Position numbers and translations under genes: made by a program
In this document: positions 9,866-18,092 of the stretch, piece by piece
How positions within the stretch are numbered: the first letter of the stretch is position 1
How the letters are laid out: each line of letters starts with the position of its first letter
Source of the DNA: CAYVLA01 sp964549615 [NCBI: uncultured Thermococci archaeon]
GTDB lineage: Archaea > CAYQAE01 > CAYVLA01
Length of the DNA stretch: 64,000 nt
NCBI GenBank assembly: GCA_964549615.1
Contig: CAZJVP010000020.1
Location: forward strand, 218,305 to 282,304
Reading direction: 5' to 3'
Notes under the pieces: generated by a model
Told to the model about the DNA's origin: nothing
What the model saw: only the letters and a program-made list of their open reading frames with translations
Database searches by the model: none

Positions 9866-10043
9866 GACGCACATCAAGTTGCGAAGTTCGGCCCGCAATC
9901 CGTGTAGGGCCATGTGAACGCAAGGCTTGGCCGCCCTTTCGATGCCCCTTGAAGGAAGAGCATCCCGGCGAAAAGCGCATGCTCCATCCCGTTCGATGCG
10001 GCAGCCCTTGGGCGATCGAAACCGGCCGACGATGAGATTGGAA

Positions 10044-10054
10044 ATATTGATAAT
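10044..10054 (+). promoter_or_regulatory. TATA box of the MATE gene
   Basis: An AT-rich island (TATTGATAATAAG region) in an otherwise GC-rich 215-bp spacer is centred about 30 nt before the TTG start at 10082, as expected for a leaderless archaeal promoter. Confidence 0.45.
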
Positions 10055-10081
10055 AAGCGCCGCTGCCGGGTCCCGATCCAT

Positions 10082-11497
10082 TTGAAATCCGGAAGACTGA
10101 ATGGTACGGGCCGGGCCCCGAATACCGAGGGCGTCAAGACGCTTCTAGGCGATCCAAGGGGCGCCGTCATCCGGCTTGCCCTTCCGATGATCGTCGCGAT
10201 GTCCGTCCAGACTTCGTACAACTTCGTCGATGCCATATGGGTCGCCGGGCTTGGTCCGGATGCGCTCGCGGCAGTGGGCTTCGTGTTCCCATTCTTCTTC
10301 ATGGCCACCGCGCTGTCCGCCGGGCTTGGCATCGGCGGCGGCTCAGCGGTGTCCAGAAGGATCGGCGCCCGGGACAAGGAGGGCGCGGACAACGTTGCGG
10401 TTCACAGCATCGTCATCATGCTTCTGGTCTCGACCACTCTGACCGTGCCATTCATCCTTTTTGCCCGCACCATGTTCGTGGGGATCGGCGCGGGAACGAC
10501 GGCTGACATGGCGGTTTCCTACGCAAGGATCATATTCGGGGGAATCGTCATCATCTTCTTCAACAACATCGTCGGGGCGCTTTTGAGGGCCGAGGGTGAC
10601 GCAAAGCGGTCGATGTACGCCATCGTATTGGGCGCTGGGACGAACGCCGTCCTTGACCCCATCTTCATCTACTCCATGGGGTTCGGCGTCGCGGGCGCTG
10701 CGTGGGCCACGGTCGTATCGATGGCGCTCACCTTCGCGCTCCTCTCCTTCTGGATCTTCGTAAGGAAGGACACGTACGTGTCCTTTCGGTTCCACCGCTT
10801 TCGCATCGACCGCTCCATACTAGCCGACATCTTGAGGGTGGGCATTCCGGCCTCGTTCATCCAGCTGGAGATGTCGTTCATGATGCTGATCATGAACATC
10901 ATAACGGTGAACGTCGGCGGCACCGACGGGGTAGCCATATTCGCAGGCGGGTGGAGGGTCGTAACGCTGGGCACGATGCCGCTGATGGGGATCTCGACGG
11001 CGGTCGTGTCCATCTCGGGAGCTTCCTTCGGCGCCCGCGACTACAAGAAGCTCGATGCCGCGTACATGTACGCAATAAAGATCGGTTTGGTCATCGAAAC
11101 CTCCATCGCGGTAGCCACCTTCGTCCTCGCACCGCAGATCACGGCGCTCTTCACGATGGCCGAGGAGGCGGGAAGGATTCGGGAAGGATTCGTGCTTTTC
11201 CTCAGGACGGCCTGCATCTTCTATCCCGGGGTCGCATTCGGCATGTTCTCTTCAGCAATGTTCCAAGGCATCGGACGCGGCGTCTACGCCCTGGTTGTGA
11301 CGAGCCTGAGGACCCTCGCGCTCTCGCCCGTTCTGGCGACGGTCTTTGCGATCGTTCTGGGTGCGGGACTGCCGGGTGTATGGCGCGGCGTAGCAGCGGG
11401 GAATCTGACGGGATCCGCCATCGGCTACGCCTGGGCGAAGACCCACATCAGAGGGCTCATCAGGAGTTCCCGTCCCCTTCCCGAAGCTCAGCGGTAG
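10082..11497 (+). CDS. MATE-family multidrug/metabolite exporter
   Basis: 471 aa, start TTG, about the usual MATE length, with roughly 12 hydrophobic segments. The N-terminal helix motif (GDPRGAVIRLALPMIV) and the LGIGGGSAVSRRIGARD loop between helices 2 and 3 are typical. The second half repeats the pattern (TAVVSISGASFGARDYKKLD). MATE proteins export cationic drugs or metabolites using a sodium or proton gradient. It is expressed singly from the TATA element at 10044 and its last 10 bases overlap the convergent glycosidase gene. The substrate is unknown. Confidence 0.9.
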   Translation: MKSGRLNGTGRAPNTEGVKTLLGDPRGAVIRLALPMIVAMSVQTSYNFVDAIWVAGLGPDALAAVGFVFPFFFMATALSAGLGIGGGSAVSRRIGARDKEGADNVAVHSIVIMLLVSTTLTVPFILFARTMFVGIGAGTTADMAVSYARIIFGGIVIIFFNNIVGALLRAEGDAKRSMYAIVLGAGTNAVLDPIFIYSMGFGVAGAAWATVVSMALTFALLSFWIFVRKDTYVSFRFHRFRIDRSILADILRVGIPASFIQLEMSFMMLIMNIITVNVGGTDGVAIFAGGWRVVTLGTMPLMGISTAVVSISGASFGARDYKKLDAAYMYAIKIGLVIETSIAVATFVLAPQITALFTMAEEAGRIREGFVLFLRTACIFYPGVAFGMFSSAMFQGIGRGVYALVVTSLRTLALSPVLATVFAIVLGAGLPGVWRGVAAGNLTGSAIGYAWAKTHIRGLIRSSRPLPEAQR

Positions 11498-12942
11498 CAG
11501 ACTGCCACCGTACACCCGTCGTCGAACTCCGGCGGGAGCATGTAGCCCCAAGCCGAAGGACTCTCCTTCCTGCCGTCCACCTTCACCTCCGGCCGGGATC
11601 CGCCCTTCCAAGAAACCTCGAGGTAGAAGCGCTTCCCCGCATAGGTCAGGGGAGAAACCGTCCTCAGAGCGCCCATGCCTTCCAGCCGCATCGGGGCGAT
11701 CAAGAGCCCTTCCGCACGGGGGCTCAGCCCGAGCACTCCCTCCACGAGGAGGGTGAAGATCGACCCGTAGTTGCCGATCTCAGGAGACCAGTCCTTGTTC
11801 GACGTTCCGTCGGGATAGATGTTGTTGTGGATCGTTCCCTCCTTCAGCTCATAGTCCACGATCGCTTTAAACATGCGCGTTGCCTTCCTGGTGTAGCCAG
11901 AACGCAGCCGCGCCACCGCTGCGTGTGCGCCCAGCGTCAGCCAGATGTCCCCGTCGGTGACGGTGTGGCCGTAGTTCATCCGCCGCGCCGCATTGCGGGG
12001 AAGGTAGTTGGTAAGCACAGGATAGGGCTCCTCTATTTCGGGATGCTCGTCCACGTAGGACCAGATCCTTGCTGACTGTTCAGGCGTGGCGACTTTCCAG
12101 AGAATGGAGAAGTAGTTCGCCGTGGACTCGAAGTAGGCTTCGCCGTAGATTCGACGGCCCGCGCCGTCGTTCCCGTGAAGGAAGTGGCCCTTTGGGTCCC
12201 ACCAGAAGCCTCCCTCCCGGGCGTCGCGGCGGAACTGCGACCTGATCTCCTCGACGATCTCCCGGTATCGGTCTCGCATCCTCTTCCTCTTGAGCAGGGC
12301 CTCGACCTCCGAAAGAAGGTCGAGACACTGGACCATGCAGACGTTGTTGTTCGAGTTATCGGCATGCCAATTTGTATTCTCGGTCCAGTCGCCCTCGATC
12401 CCCGACTCGATGAGCGAAGGATTGTAGGCCGGCCTCAGGCTCTCGAGTATGAAGTCCGTGCTACGCTCGACCGCCTTGAGCTTCTCGGTTCTGAACCACT
12501 TCCTGTCCCGGGTGTAGAGGAAGAACTCCAAGATCATCTTCGCCCAGCATATGATGTTGTCTAGGCAGTAGTCCTCCCCGTGCACGCCTCCGTATGTGCG
12601 GTACTCCACGCGCTTCTCCCCCTGCCTGTACCCGATCCTTCCATCGTCGTCGATGGGAACGCAGTGAGGAAGGAGGCCTGTCCCGGGTTCCGTATGGGAA
12701 AGTCCCTCGTCGAGGGTCTTCCTCATGATGTCGTGCACGGCAGCTCCCACCAGCGGTGTCATGTCATGTATGCCACACCAGGTGTTCCAGCCCCATATGC
12801 CGACCGGCTTCTTGCCCCTGGCCTCATCCACGTGAACCTCGCAGAAACGCCCTCGGTGGGTCAGGTGCTTGAGGAAGACGCTTTCGACCCTGCTCGGTAT
12901 GTGGTCGAGCCACTTGACATCGGAGTCGAGGAAGGCTGACAT
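11488..12942 (-). CDS. alpha/alpha six-hairpin glycosidase-like protein
   Basis: 484 aa, no signal peptide. The protein is helical, with conserved aromatic and acidic motifs of (alpha/alpha)6-barrel glycosidases (GH37/GH63/GH94-type superfamily): GIWGWNTWCGIHD near residue 50, IEGDWTENTNWHADN near 190, an EAYFESTANY segment, and PDGTSNKDWSPEIGNYGS near the C-terminus where a general acid commonly lies. The GH family is not certain. The last 80 residues form a beta domain. No permease genes for oligosaccharide are adjacent. The 3' end overlaps the MATE gene by 10 bases, tail to tail. Role inferred: intracellular hydrolysis of a glucoside or mannoside. Confidence 0.75.
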   Translation of the reverse strand: MSAFLDSDVKWLDHIPSRVESVFLKHLTHRGRFCEVHVDEARGKKPVGIWGWNTWCGIHDMTPLVGAAVHDIMRKTLDEGLSHTEPGTGLLPHCVPIDDDGRIGYRQGEKRVEYRTYGGVHGEDYCLDNIICWAKMILEFFLYTRDRKWFRTEKLKAVERSTDFILESLRPAYNPSLIESGIEGDWTENTNWHADNSNNNVCMVQCLDLLSEVEALLKRKRMRDRYREIVEEIRSQFRRDAREGGFWWDPKGHFLHGNDGAGRRIYGEAYFESTANYFSILWKVATPEQSARIWSYVDEHPEIEEPYPVLTNYLPRNAARRMNYGHTVTDGDIWLTLGAHAAVARLRSGYTRKATRMFKAIVDYELKEGTIHNNIYPDGTSNKDWSPEIGNYGSIFTLLVEGVLGLSPRAEGLLIAPMRLEGMGALRTVSPLTYAGKRFYLEVSWKGGSRPEVKVDGRKESPSAWGYMLPPEFDDGCTVAVCYR

Positions 12943-13038
12943 GGTGACCGAGGCGGATCAGGACGGGTTCGGCAGATTAATGGTTCGAAGCCCGCCCCCA
13001 TCGCAAATAAGACCCAGACCGCCCAAGCACCATGCCGG

Positions 13039-15018
13039 TTAAGTCCTGTGTGCGCCTAGGCGCCGGCGGATCCTAGGCAGAATGCACCCGAGCCCCACGA
13101 AGGCCATCGACGCGACCGGGGCGGTCTCCGGGATCTGGGATTGGCACTCGGCAAGTTTCAGTCTAAGCTCCTCCGACAACCTCTCCAGCTCTTCCTTCTC
13201 AAGCTCCAGTCTCGCTGCACTCTGGTTGAGGTACGTGAGCTGGGAGCTCAAGAGCTCGATCTGCAACTGAAGGCTCAGCGTCAGGTTCACGTAGGTTGCG
13301 AGGCTATCCAGCAGGGCTGCGTTTTCCTGGGAAAGGGTCGATACCTGGTCGATGAGCTGCGACCTTTCCTGGCGCAGGTGGTCGATGGTTGCGGAGAGTT
13401 GCGCCCTTTCCGCCTCGAGCAGGCCGATCCTGGCCGACAGATTCAAGTTCTCGTCTAAGGCCTGGAATAGCAGCAAGGTCAGATCGACAACCCTGCCCTC
13501 AAGCTCCAAGATGCTTTGTTCAAGCCGCGCCACCTCCCTGCCCAGCCTCTCCAACTCCTCCTCGCACCAGGACGGAAGGATCGTGAAAAGTGCTTGGGCC
13601 GGCGTCGGGTCCTCAAGGCCTTTGTTATCGGTGGACTTGACCGAGAAGATGTGGCTTCCGGAGCTCAGGTTCTGATACGTCACGCTCGTGGCCGTCGTCG
13701 TCACCCATGGCGAGTCATCGAGGCGGTACTGGTAGGAGACGACGTAGCCGTCGACATCGCTTCCCTGCCAGATGAAGGTCGCGTCGCGCTGCCTCGTGGT
13801 CGCATTGGGTGCCACGACTATCAGGGTCTCGGGAGGACTGTTGATCAGGACCGTGAAATCGCAGTAGTCGGGGAGCGGATCCCAGATGCCGTCCTCGTCC
13901 TCGGCCGCGACCTGGAACCTGTGCGTTCCGTTGGACAGGCCCGTGAAGGTCTTGGTGGTCTCCACGGTGAAGACCCACGGCCCTGCGTCCATCCTGTAAT
14001 GGTAGCCCGTGACCGATCCGTCGAGGTCGGACCCCGTCCAGGAGAAGCGCACCGTTGCGTTTTCAACCGTTGCCGGGGGCCGTTCGGTGATCCAGGTATC
14101 CGGAGCAATGGCGGCGTAGGGAGGATAGACGTAGAACGGTGGACTTGAATGCCTGTACAGCCCCACCTCGGCATCCACATAGTAGGGGTGCGTGTAGTTG
14201 GCCGGGAAGGTGGAGGAGTTCACAGGTATGGTGCTGCGTGCCTCCCACTTCCCATCCCCCACGTAGTAAACAGGAACGATGTAGGTCGCGATCGTGGTCC
14301 CGTCGGTCCTGTTCCAGCGCACCCGCGCGACCGACGATCCAGTGTCGTTGCCCGAGGGCTCGATCAGAACGATTGCGGTGAAAAAGGTCGAAGGTATCGG
14401 GATGGGATCATCGACGAAGAAGGGGCTAGACCTGCCCAGTTGGTCCACGACCGAGATGGGGTCCCACCCGCCCGCAAACAGCTCGAAGAAGAGCCAAGGC
14501 ACGTTCGGGTTGCCGTCGGGCCTGGTCCAGTTAGATCCGCCCGACAGCGTCCCGGTCAGGTTGATCCTCACCTGGTAGATCGCCGGAATGCCTTCGGGGT
14601 CGAAGGTCGCCACGAAGAGGTGGTAGGTATACTGACCAACCGTCTGTTTGCTGGAAAGGAAGATCGTGTGCGTCCAACAAGGCACCGATCCGGGAAAGAG
14701 ATGGCCGGTGGAGTTGAAGCCGTTGGAGGCACTCACGTTCCTGTAGACGATGAAGGTCGCATTGACCCGGTCGCTCGGGTCGGCACTCCTGATCACGTAT
14801 GCGATGTTGACCTTGGAATGTCGGTAGGTCAGGTTCAGCTTGTTGCTAGCCGTGTCATTGTACTGGCCCCATGTGGATGCTGGGAAGCCGTCCTCTTTTA
14901 TCCAGACCTTCTCGGGCTGGAGGTAGTCCGGGGGAAGCGGAGGGAGGGCCTGGGGAAAGGATCCCTGTTGGGCCAGCAAGGCGGTCAAGATGATGACGAG
15001 GATCTTGCCGGTTCTCAC
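13039..15018 (-). CDS. surface glycoprotein, paralog of 52029-54320, with coiled coil
   Basis: 659 aa, GTG start, signal peptide (ILVIILTALLAQQGSFPQA). Residues about 35-205 are a domain shared with the 763-aa protein at 52029-54320 (both have W-K/I-EDG, LNLTYR, FIVY, YHLFV-TFDP-G, YQVRIN and SPF motifs). Two Ig/FN3-like repeats follow at about 305-390 and 393-480 (each has G-S-D-D-G and Y-YR-D-PWV). Residues 484-627 form a long coiled coil. The tail is IPET (629-632), a hydrophobic stretch (633-647) and RIRRR, like archaeosortase-processed tails. I count 18 N-x-S/T sequons, so heavy N-glycosylation is likely. Probably a cell-wall or S-layer-associated stalk protein; no enzyme motif seen. Confidence 0.8.
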   Translation of the reverse strand: MRTGKILVIILTALLAQQGSFPQALPPLPPDYLQPEKVWIKEDGFPASTWGQYNDTASNKLNLTYRHSKVNIAYVIRSADPSDRVNATFIVYRNVSASNGFNSTGHLFPGSVPCWTHTIFLSSKQTVGQYTYHLFVATFDPEGIPAIYQVRINLTGTLSGGSNWTRPDGNPNVPWLFFELFAGGWDPISVVDQLGRSSPFFVDDPIPIPSTFFTAIVLIEPSGNDTGSSVARVRWNRTDGTTIATYIVPVYYVGDGKWEARSTIPVNSSTFPANYTHPYYVDAEVGLYRHSSPPFYVYPPYAAIAPDTWITERPPATVENATVRFSWTGSDLDGSVTGYHYRMDAGPWVFTVETTKTFTGLSNGTHRFQVAAEDEDGIWDPLPDYCDFTVLINSPPETLIVVAPNATTRQRDATFIWQGSDVDGYVVSYQYRLDDSPWVTTTATSVTYQNLSSGSHIFSVKSTDNKGLEDPTPAQALFTILPSWCEEELERLGREVARLEQSILELEGRVVDLTLLLFQALDENLNLSARIGLLEAERAQLSATIDHLRQERSQLIDQVSTLSQENAALLDSLATYVNLTLSLQLQIELLSSQLTYLNQSAARLELEKEELERLSEELRLKLAECQSQIPETAPVASMAFVGLGCILPRIRRRLGAHRT

Positions 15019-15153
15019 GTCCAGTCTACCCCTATATACGTACTTACCTCAGGCTTATAATCCTATGGCCGTCCACGGCCCTGGTCTGGCGAACGTCATA
15101 GCGACCACGCGGTTCCTCGAGGTCGAATCACCTCCCCGGGCGGGCGTGGGATC

Positions 15154-15161
15154 CATTTATC
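15154..15161 (+). promoter_or_regulatory. TATA box, leaderless promoter
   Basis: CATTTATC is centred about 29 nt before the ATG at 15186. No Shine-Dalgarno sequence precedes the start codon. It drives the beta-propeller/TIM-barrel gene. Confidence 0.5.
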
Positions 15162-15185
15162 TCCGCTCCGCATGGCGGCGGGCCC

Positions 15186-18092
15186 ATGACCAGCTCAACG
15201 CCGCGAGCCAAGTGGAACCGCCAGCTTTCGCCCTATGCGATCATGGGAGACGTCAACTGTTGCGACCTGAAAGGAGATGGCCGGCTCCAGATCCTGGTCG
15301 CGACAAGCGATGACGGGTGCCTGCACTGCTTGAACGGAGATGGGAGCGATGCTTGGATCTTTCAGCCAAGGGGGGAAAGGCTTGCAAGCACGATCTCGGT
15401 CTGCGAGCCCGACGCCCGTGACCCGGCTAAGCTCGTGCTGGCCGCATCGAGAGCACGGTCTCTGTTTGCCCTCGAAGGCGATGGCAGGGTTAGGTGGTGC
15501 CGATCGCTGCCGGCCTTCTCCATCTTCGGCGGGCCGACCGCTGCGGGGCCCCCTGGCTCCCAGATGATACTCCTAGGCGGCGACGGGGGAAGGCTTTTCT
15601 GCCTGGACACCGAGGGTCGCCTGCTTTGGCTATACAGGGCGAAAGGCCCCATCCATCAGGGAGCCTCCGCCGGCGATGTCGATGGAAACGGCCGGACCGA
15701 GATCTTCTTCGGAAGCCAAGACACCTACCTCTACAGCCTCCGCGACGACGGAAGCCTGAGGTGGAGGTACAAGACGCGCAGCATCGGGGATGGCATCGCG
15801 TCGAGGCCCATGATGGGTGACATCGACCTCGACGGCAGGATAGAGGTCGTCTTCGGCTCCTGGGATCACCACGTCTACTGTCTAGAAGCCTTGACGGGCC
15901 AGCTCAGGTGGGAGAAGGAGCTCAAGGGACGGATCCGGAGCGGCCTGGCGATGGCCGACCTGGACCGCGATGGCAAGCAGGAGATCCTGGCGGGAGACGT
16001 TTTCGGGCTGGCTTGTCTCGACAGCGAGGGGACGCCGATGTGGGAGTTCCGATCCCAGGGAGAGGAAATGGTCGTTGCCGTTCCTCCGGTGATTGGCGAT
16101 GTGGATGGCGACGGGGAGCCTGATATCGTATTCGGCACGCAAAGCGGCTCCATCTACGCCCTCACCGGCGAAGGCAGGCTGATCTGGAGCATCCCGCTGG
16201 GCGAGGACCAGATCCAAGCAGCCCCACTTATTGCAGATGTGGATGGCGACGGATACCTAGAGGTCGTGTACGCAACGGCGATGGGGCGTGTTGTCTGCCT
16301 GGAAACTAGGGGGAGCCGTTACCCCTCCCCTCCCTGGCCCCAGGGGGGCAGGACCCCCAGCCTCAACCCCGTCCTGATCCCCGAAGGGGCCGGCCGGGCC
16401 AAGACGAGCACGCTTTGCCTTGGCGATCCGGTGACTGTTGAGCCTGCCTTCGACGGCGGGATCGCCCTTTCCCCCGAAAAGGAATCCGTAGGGAGGTCGG
16501 GAGTGAGGATATGGTGGGATGTGCGGCCCGAGCAGGCTAGCCTTAAGGAGGCGTCACCGGTCCATCTCTACATGGAATCCCCCGACCCGGATCGTCCGGT
16601 CAGGGGAGAGCTTGCCGTGACCATTGGCGGGAAGCGCCGCGCCGCCGTGCTGAGGGCGGCGGTTTCACCTCCCTCGGGCAGCCTTGTCGCGAGGGTTGGC
16701 CTGGGCGGACTTCCGCCCCGACTAGAGCGCTCTACGATTTCGGTGGAATACAAACCCATGACCGGCGATGGCGAGCGAGGGCCCGACCTAATCGTCAGAC
16801 GCATCGCTAGGAGGGGGCTTCTTGCCAGAGCAAGGAAGCTCAGGAAGCAACTTGAGGAGCTTGACAGGAGGCCGAGGCAACCGTGGGAAGATCTGACGAG
16901 AGCTCTCGTCTACAAATGTCTGGCGTACGCAGAGACGGATGCTAGGGGGCAGGACCTCGGGCGGGCGGATACCATGCTCTCGGAGCTCGAGGAACAGATA
17001 AGGCAGAGAGGGTACAGCTGGGATCCTCCCGCCAAGCCCCCGTCCCGCAGGGTGACCGTGGATGAGGAGGGCAGGGTTCTCGTCGATCGCAGACCCTTCT
17101 TCCCCCTGGGTCTGTACAACGTCAGCGAGGCTGAAGATGTCCGCAGATTGTCCGAGCTTGGCTTCAACACGATCTTCAACGCCGGAAGCGCGGATTTCCT
17201 GTCCGCATGCGATGACGCAAATATGATGGTCATCGGACACGGGCCGGGCGAGAACATACAGGACTTCTCAAGCCTGAGCAGGATACGAAAGTACATGGAG
17301 GACCTGTACTGGCGGCCTTGCCTCCTCGCCTGGTACCTCGTCGACGAACCGTCCTTGAGGAACGTTCCGGTCGATGTGATCCGGAGGGCCAGCGAGCTTG
17401 TGAAAATGATCGACCCGCACCATCTGACCCTCATATGCGATGGCGCCCCGCACCGGAGCAAGCCCTACCAGGCCCTAGCCGACGTGGCTTCGCCGGCCTA
17501 CTACCCGATATGGAAGCAGCACTCCGTCACGCTGGTAGCGCGGTGCGTGGACGAGACGGTTGCCTCGGTCAGGGCCGACCAACCAGTTTGGTTCGTGGTT
17601 CAGGCATGGACGTGGAGGAACATAAGGTTTCCAACGGTCCAAGAGGAGAGGTGCATGACCTATCTCGCCGTGATCCACGGTGCCAGGGGGATCTCGTGGT
17701 ACGCATACAAGTACCCCGACAAGCAGGTGTTGATGTCTGTGTACGAGAACGCCCCTGAGCTTTGGCAAGAGATCCTCCGTGAGGTGAGAGAGCTTCGGGA
17801 GCTTGCGCCCGTGCTCATGGGGAGACGCCCTGAGGTGCACGTCGACGAGGACGGCCCAGCACGCGTCGACTGGTGCGTTGTGGAGAGGGACGACCAGGTT
17901 GTGTTGATGGTCTGCAACCCCACCAAGGTTCAGGTCACGCACGCCTTCGATGTCGGGGACATGGACGGCGTCGAGGTCCTCTGGGAGGGACGCTTCATCG
18001 GCGATGTCCGCGGGGCCTTGCGGGACACCATTGGGCCCATGTCAGTTCGGATCTATCGCGGGAGAAGGCCGGGTGCCAGCGGCGTCACCTGA
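15186..18092 (+). CDS. FG-GAP beta-propeller fused to TIM-barrel glycosidase-like domain
   Basis: 968 aa. Residues about 15-375 carry repeated calcium-binding D-x-D-x-D-G propeller units: GDVDGNG (163), GDIDLDG (211), ADLDRDG (257), GDVDGDG (304), ADVDGDG (350), plus a degenerate first one at 21. A beta-sandwich linker and a helical hairpin (about 535-610) follow. The C-terminal domain (about 625-960) begins with a beta-galactosidase-like motif (DRRPFFPLGLYNVSE) and has WYLVDEPS, putting a Glu at 721 as acid/base candidate. There is no signal peptide, which is odd for FG-GAP proteins, usually extracellular. It is convergent with the mannosidase gene, overlapping by 8 bases. A glycan-binding glycoside hydrolase is the most likely role; the GH family is unassigned. 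Confidence 0.7.
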   Translation: MTSSTPRAKWNRQLSPYAIMGDVNCCDLKGDGRLQILVATSDDGCLHCLNGDGSDAWIFQPRGERLASTISVCEPDARDPAKLVLAASRARSLFALEGDGRVRWCRSLPAFSIFGGPTAAGPPGSQMILLGGDGGRLFCLDTEGRLLWLYRAKGPIHQGASAGDVDGNGRTEIFFGSQDTYLYSLRDDGSLRWRYKTRSIGDGIASRPMMGDIDLDGRIEVVFGSWDHHVYCLEALTGQLRWEKELKGRIRSGLAMADLDRDGKQEILAGDVFGLACLDSEGTPMWEFRSQGEEMVVAVPPVIGDVDGDGEPDIVFGTQSGSIYALTGEGRLIWSIPLGEDQIQAAPLIADVDGDGYLEVVYATAMGRVVCLETRGSRYPSPPWPQGGRTPSLNPVLIPEGAGRAKTSTLCLGDPVTVEPAFDGGIALSPEKESVGRSGVRIWWDVRPEQASLKEASPVHLYMESPDPDRPVRGELAVTIGGKRRAAVLRAAVSPPSGSLVARVGLGGLPPRLERSTISVEYKPMTGDGERGPDLIVRRIARRGLLARARKLRKQLEELDRRPRQPWEDLTRALVYKCLAYAETDARGQDLGRADTMLSELEEQIRQRGYSWDPPAKPPSRRVTVDEEGRVLVDRRPFFPLGLYNVSEAEDVRRLSELGFNTIFNAGSADFLSACDDANMMVIGHGPGENIQDFSSLSRIRKYMEDLYWRPCLLAWYLVDEPSLRNVPVDVIRRASELVKMIDPHHLTLICDGAPHRSKPYQALADVASPAYYPIWKQHSVTLVARCVDETVASVRADQPVWFVVQAWTWRNIRFPTVQEERCMTYLAVIHGARGISWYAYKYPDKQVLMSVYENAPELWQEILREVRELRELAPVLMGRRPEVHVDEDGPARVDWCVVERDDQVVLMVCNPTKVQVTHAFDVGDMDGVEVLWEGRFIGDVRGALRDTIGPMSVRIYRGRRPGASGVT

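Noticed and set aside
8768-10081. 437-aa open frame on the minus strand
   Set aside because: It covers the start of the alcohol dehydrogenase gene and all of the gene at 9050, both of which have clear family motifs. The peptide is arginine/proline-rich antisense without domains.
10702-12075. 457-aa open frame on the plus strand
   Set aside because: It runs through the MATE gene in another frame and antisense to the glycosidase. Histidine/arginine-rich composition, no domain.
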